Shown: positions 27,401 to 34,736 of the stretch, piece after piece
How the letters are laid out: each line of letters opens with the position of its first letter
How positions within the stretch are numbered: the first letter of the stretch is position 1
Assembly: GCA_905160935.1 (NCBI GenBank)
Contig: CAJHZI010000183.1
Location: 1,112,501 to 1,176,500, forward strand
Direction of reading: 5' to 3'
Length of the DNA: 64,000 nucleotides
Origin: Enchytraeus crypticus
Taxonomy: Eukaryota > Annelida > Clitellata > Enchytraeida > Enchytraeidae
Position numbers and translations under genes: made by a program
The notes under the pieces: generated by a model
The model's database searches: none
What the model was told of the DNA's origin: nothing
Seen by the model: the letters and a program-made list of their open reading frames with translations, nothing else

Positions 27401-30362
27401 TTATCAAACCTCGGGTTCTGTACACCCGGGGCAAGAAATTATAATAGTACCAGTGAAGCTTAACATCCGTTTACTCATCGAAGGATGATGTCGGGGACGT
27501 CTCCACAGCAGCTATCACTACAGATCAATTCACAGCTCAGTTTTCATTCATGTAACATATTTCTACAACGTTTCGTCTCTGGTCATATCAAACTCTAACT
27601 GCCGATCATATATTACTTAAAATACGAAGGTTAATAGCATCGAATGTATATAGAAGGGCCATTTATATAAACCACAATCCCATATATCTATATAGATGGA
27701 ATTTTTAACTGTAAACCACTCCGTCTTGAAGATGCGCTTTGCGCTTCTGTCCTTGACGTTGAACTCACGTCTATATGATGGAGACTAATACGATCTACGC
27801 GTATGAGAGAGAGAGAGTGAGAGAGAGAGAGAGGGATAGAGAGAGAGAGAGAGAGAAAAAGAGAGAGCCTCTAGATATCTGACCTCAAGACCACTCACAT
27901 TGTCTACATTTAATGCTTGTCCATGGACTCATAAACACTATTTAAAGTATGTATTTAGGAGGCTATCGCTTATCAGTCTTCAGTTAAATGGATTTCTTCA
28001 CCTTATTTTTCTTATTATCATTGATTGATTGATTGCTTAATAGGTTGACTGTATAATTGATTGATTGATTAATTAATTGACTGATCACAACCTACCTCTC
28101 AAGCACTCAACAAGAATAATTCCAATATTCATTGTACGAGTCAAAATATCGTCGAGTTTAACAAAGCAAAACGTTTTAAACTCGAACCTTCTACACAAAA
28201 TTTCTGCCACAAAACATACGGCCACTCGTAGCCCTAACCACTACAGCAGCTAGCGATAGAAGTAGCGAGCCCATAGACTGACCGGCATTGTATTACAATC
28301 GCCAAATAGTTGATAATACTGTGAGTTATGCAGTGCCTTGGAAACACTGCTTAACATTACCACAACAATCAAGATATTTGACACAACTACAAAAAACACT
28401 TTAAGCGCTTCTACGTGACAGTTTAATGATAGGTTGATTGGTTATACAAGGTGGCTGGTTGTACAATTAGGTTGATTGGCTATACAAGGTGGCTAGTTGT
28501 ACAATTAGGTTGATTGGTTATACAAGGTGGCTGGTTGTACAATTGAGTTGATTGGTTATACAAGGTGGCTGGTTGTACAATTGAGTTGATTGGTTATACA
28601 AGATGACCGGTTGTACAATTAGGATAATTGGTTATTCAAGAGAATGTAAGCTAAGATGACGTTGTCTAATGTTAGATCTATTTAAAAGACGAAACTGGAA
28701 TATTCAATTGGAACTAGTAGATGATGGGTATAAAATATATTAAGTAGCCCGTTTGCACTAACCGTGACCCACTTTCTAAATTGGTGATCTTCAGTTGAAA
28801 GCGCAAAGTAGTAGAATACTTAAGTTATCTTCAGTTGAAAGAGCAAAGTAGTAGAATACTTAAGTTATCTTCAGTTGAAAGCGCAAAGTAGTAGAATACT
28901 TAAGTTATCTTCAGTTGAAAGCGCAAAGTAGTAGAATACTTAAGTTATCTTCAGTTGAAAGCGCAAAGTAGTAGAATACTTAAGTTATCTTCAGTTGAAA
29001 GAGCAAAGTAGTAGAATACTTAAGTTATCTTCAGTTGAAAGAGTAAAGTAGTAGAATACTTAAGTTATCTTCAGTTGAAAGCGCAAAGTAGTAGAATACT
29101 TAAGTTATCTTCAGTTGAAAGCGCAAAGTAGTAGAATACTTAAGTTATCTTCAGTTGAAAGCGTAAAGTAGTAGAATACTTAAGTTATCTTCAGTTGAAA
29201 GAGCAAAGTAGTAGAATACTTAAGTTATCTTCAGTTGAAAGAGTAAAGTGTAGAATACTTAAGTATCTCAGTTGAAAGAAAAGTAGTAGAATACTTAAGT
29301 TATCTTCAGTGAAAGAGTAAGTAGTAGAATACTTAAGTTATCTTCAGTTGAAAGAGTAAAGTAGTAGAATACTTAAGTTATCTTCAGTTGAAAGAGTAAA
29401 GTAGTAGAATACTTAAGTTATCTTCAGTTGAAAGCGCAAAGTAGTAGAATACTTAAGTTATCTTCAGTTGAAAGCGCAAAGTAGTAGAATACTTAAGTTA
29501 TCTTCAGTTGAAAGCGCAAAGTAGTAGAATACTTAAGTTATCTTCAGTTGAAAGAGCAAAGTAGTAGAATACTTAAGTTATCTTCAGTTGAAAGAGTAAA
29601 GTAGTAGAATACTTAAGTTATCTTCAGTTGAAAGAGTAAAGTAGTAGAATACTTAAGTTATCTTCAGTTGAAAGAGTAAAGTAGTAGCATACTTAAGTTA
29701 TCTTCAGTTGAAAGAGTAAAGTAGTAGAATACTTAAGTTATCTTCAGTTGAAAGAGTAAAGTAGTAGCATACTTAAGTTATCTTCAGTTGAAAGAGTAAA
29801 GTAGTAGAATACTTAAGTTATCTTCAGTTGAAAGAGTAAAGTAGTAGAATACTTAAGTTATCTTCAGTTCTCTTATAACTTCCACAGCTTAACAGGGATT
29901 GCAGGCCTGTCATCAAAGCTAAATGCCTTTGTTACAATATACTAAATATCAGTATCAGGTTGGCGCACAGTAAGAAGCTGAAGTTGCTGCTCATTGCCTT
30001 CATCAGTCACTGAATGAATGACTGTCAGTCTGACGCATAGGTTTACAAACAGAGGTAGAATCCACAAGCACGCGTAGGACAGAAGAGACAGGTACAGTGT
30101 AGAGCTGACTATACTATATGCCTAGGTTCATATACTAGAGCACGAGGTAGATAGATATCACGTGATCTTGTCAATGCATTCGCTTGAATTAAACGTACCA
30201 ACTTGCAATGCCTTCATATAAAATTCCTAACGGCACTTCTAAGTACTGCGCAGTGCCCACGCACACTTGTCGCACGAGTGCAAGCACAGCTCCACTATAT
30301 ACATGTATGCGTAACTATATATACAATATACAGTATATCGGGCATATAATAATATATATATT

Positions 30363-30426
<64 letters not shown>

Positions 30427-33400
30427 TGCACATTAAAACAATATCCTCGTAGCACAATTGCGATAGCTTAGTCAATTCTTAATATTTCGCCTTGAAATTT
30501 TAACGTTCTCTTGTGGAGGAATTTAGCCACAAGCTGACCAAATTTTAAAAAAAATATTTTTAAAGGAACCGGAGTTTTCCAAGTTTTGCGAAAAAATTGA
30601 TTTTTTCATTTAAAACGCAACGTAAAACGCCAATTAGAATCAATTCCTTTTTGAAAATGTGCTGACCCTGAAAAAGGCCGTTAGATGATGACGACTCTGA
30701 TATTGTGCTACAGTGTATTACACTAACACTATTCTGCCGAAACTGATTGAAGACTGCAACAAGTTAAAGTCAAATGATTTAGTTTTCAACAGGACGGCGC
30801 GCCGGCTCACACTTCACGTCTTGCGCAATACTTTCTTGTACAATACAGGCCAGATTTCATAAAAATGGATGATTGGCCTCCCAATTCTCCAGATTTTAAT
30901 CCACCTGATTCTTTGTCTGGAGACCCATGTTGGAAAAGTATCGTGCTTTCAAGCCCAAACCCAGAAACACAATGGAAATAAAGGCTGTTCTTCAAGAGAT
31001 CTGGAAAGACCTACCACAGCAGTCCATTGACAGAGCAATTTTATCTGTAAGAAAAGACTTCTGGTCGGCATTAAAGCCCAGGGCGTTCATTTCGAGCACA
31101 CATCGTAGCACAATATCAAAGTCGTCATCATCTAACGGCCTTTTTCAGGGTCAGCACATTTTCAAAAAGGAATTGATTCTAATTGACGTTTTACGTTACG
31201 TGTTAAATGAAAAAAATCAATTTTTTCGCAAAACTTGGACAACTCCGGTTCCCTTAAAAATATTTTTACAAAATTTGGTCAGCTTGTGGCTAAACTCCTC
31301 CACAAGAGAACCTTACAATTTCAAGGCGAAATATCAATAATTGGCTAAGCTATCATATTTGTGCTAGAAGGATATTTTTAATGCGCACCCTGTATATATC
31401 AATCAATCAATCAATCAATAAGAATTTAACTTCCGGTTCCTCGCCATAAGGCAATGTCAGGGAAGTCTCAGGGAAGAATCTACACAAACATACGCCAAAG
31501 CACCACACGATGACGACTGAGTACACAGAGACCACAAGAGAAAACGAGATCAAAACAGCGCAAGTCCAAGATCCAAGGCAAGCGGGTCAAAATATAGACC
31601 TGTGGATTTAGAAAGGCTGAGGATAGAATTGGATGGAAGAGTGATATGCCATGGACCTGCCGTTAGGCAGTGCACTAGAAGAAGGCGATTGTAAAATGCT
31701 TTCATTTACAAAAACACCGTACATGTACATAACAATACTAACCGCACATAATGTCATCCATGCACATACGTACAATGATATATAATGTACAATTGTAAAT
31801 TACAGATCTTTACAACATGCATATATTATTACTACCGATTGTCAATTACACATGTATAGATACATCAAACAGACGTACATTCATTATTCATAATCATAAA
31901 TGTATGTAATAAAAGCGTCTCGCAATTGGTGCAACACAACGGCTCAGCTTTAGCCTTTATCTACTTCTCTACACATTGAACAATTGCATCAAATACTAGC
32001 AGCATGCCTTCAATTGTCAGATAAATCTTCCTAAAATGCCTTAATATCACGAATTCAAATATCTGCTTATAGAAAAGTTAGACAGCCCTCAAAAATTCTA
32101 TTTACTCTGCTTATAGAAAAGTTAGACAGCCCTCAAAAATTCTATTTACTCTGCTTATAGAAAAGTTAGACAGCCCTCAAAAATTCTATTTACTATTTAC
32201 CATCATCGCACCTAGCAGAGAGCATAACTGGTTCAACAATTAATCTTATATTCATTCATTTATGTCTGGCGCATTTCTACTACACAATCTTATATTAATT
32301 ATAATATTAATTATAACGTATTTATTACACTGAGCCCGTCCAACATTCAACATTCTCAGTGTTCTGCCAAATGCGGCAGGTCCAATGAATATATTCCTAC
32401 TCACACTGTCATGCTCTGTAGAGTACTCCATCGATCAACAAGTATATCCCTTCATAAAAGTTTAAACTTTATACACACTTTCATGTAGCCTATGGCTAGA
32501 GAAATATATAACTTTTGATGGGTTCCTTTGCCTGCTTCAGTTCTTGTTTAGTCTCTTTTTCAATCTACGGTTGGTCTATTCTTCAGTGATCTATACACGA
32601 CACGACACGGGAAATTCAATATTTTATTATAACGTTATATCTGTTACATAGAGTATGAAAATAATTCATCTGTATTATTCTCTCTCTCTCTCTCTTAGTG
32701 CACTGCCTACTGGCAGGTCCATGGTATAAAACGCCACCACTCATCTCTATCTTCCGTTTTCCTCTTCATGTCCACATGCGAGTGGATCTTTAAATCATCT
32801 ATAACATTCCTTTTTATATACCATTATTCTTAATAATAACAATAATAAAGGTTTAACGTCCGTTTCCTCATGCAAGGATGAGGTCAGGGACGTCCCCCAT
32901 CACATGTTACTACAAATCGATTCACCCAAAACGATTTGAAAAAAAACGTGCTGAAGAGAAATAAAAGATCCTAAACAGTGCCGGTCGGGTGATCAAAAAA
33001 CAGTCAGGCAAAATGAAATAAAATCTATGGTGGGAAGAGATGTGTTTTCAACCTACAACGGAAAGTGGAAGTGGTAGAACATGAGCGAAGATCAGGAGGC
33101 AGAGAGTTCTTGGGGATTCAGCTTATGACGAGGTGGGCCACCTATGCCTTCCTCAGCTTCGACTAACATTTACTGGGCAAGGGCGTCATTCCCTGAGAAA
33201 ACAATCCTGTTTACCATACATTATTATTACTTCATTATTTGTCTACTAGCACTAGGAATAGTTGCTGATGAGGAAAATCAACTTGATCTGTTATCTTGAT
33301 ATTTTAACAGTAATTATGAGGAAGAGTATAGTTTCAAAAGCGCGTGGAGAGTATATTGTAGGGCCCTTGATGTACAGTATATATATGTATTATAACATAT

Positions 33401-34537
33401 GTCCTGAAAATGAAGCGATTTAGCAGAAGCAGTAAAACTTGAGTCAATATTGACTCTGTAACTTAACTAGACCAAACGAAGAACTCCTGGCAAATAAGAA
33501 AACTTTTCATAGGAAAACGTTAACCACACCCAAAGCTAAAATTACACAAGAAAAATTTATTCCTATTTACATTTAAAGTAAAAAACAGTATAACAAATAT
33601 TTTACTATAACTATAACTTATTCTTTTCGGCTAAAGGCTATATAAAAGCCTTAATTTAACGTCAATTTCATCTCTTGAAAGGATACCTGTACTTTATCAG
33701 CCTAGTTCTGAGCCCTGGTTTCCTGCGCTTTTGCTTTGCAGCGGAAAATCAAGGCGATCATGTAATGACTCAGCAAAACATAAGGCCAATACAGTGTATA
33801 CTGTATATCTAGAAATTTGATGAATATGCAATATGAATATTGTACAAACCATGAGAAATACCGCTAAATTTTTTCCAGAGTAAATAACATAGCCCTAGGG
33901 GTTTCTGAAAGAGTTCAAAGAAGAATGTATTGAATTATTGGCTACTTATATTTCTCTGATACTAGAAATTCGGTAACACTAATGGTCTCTATTCGTCAAT
34001 AGTCACATGTGTATATGTTTACAGAGTCTGGCTAGACTAATTTTCCATTCTTTTGCTATTTAAATATAAAATCGTCGCCCTCTTAATGCACATATTGCAG
34101 CTTGCTGGTTGCTATGACTAGAGTTTATTCAAACTGATCTGCTGAGAGTTTGAATTCGGGTCTATTCTAAAGCGCTCACTCTACCAAAACCACTATACCA
34201 CTCTATCAACCATCCCATTCGAAATAAAAAATTAACGTCGATCAAGCTCTAGGCTCTATCGAAGAGATAGGAAATGTTGGAGTGCAAAGAACTGGCAGAT
34301 CTTTTGGATTTGTGAAATAAATATCATCTGGTTTGTTGGACTCATTATAATCAGAAAAACACATAGTCTCACCACTGTGGAGCAAATTATGATGGAAATC
34401 TCTTTCTCTCTCTCACTCACAGTCTCTCTCTCTCTCTGCTCTCTCTCTCTCTCATTCTGCTCTCTCTCTCTGTTCTCTCTCTCTTTGCTCTCTCACTCTC
34501 TCTCACTCTCTCTGCTCTCTCTCTCTCTCTCCTTCTG

Positions 34538-34568
<31 letters not shown>

Positions 34569-34635
34569 CTCTCTCTCTCTCTTTGCTCTCTCACTCTCTC
34601 TCACTCTCTCTGCTCTCTCTCTCTCTCTCATTCTG

Positions 34636-34666
<31 letters not shown>

Positions 34667-34688
34667 CTCTCTCTCTCTCTTTGCTCTC

Positions 34689-34736
<48 letters not shown>

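Noticed and set aside
28785-29870. CRISPR array
   Set aside because: Continuous 40-bp repeats without unique spacers in an animal genome.
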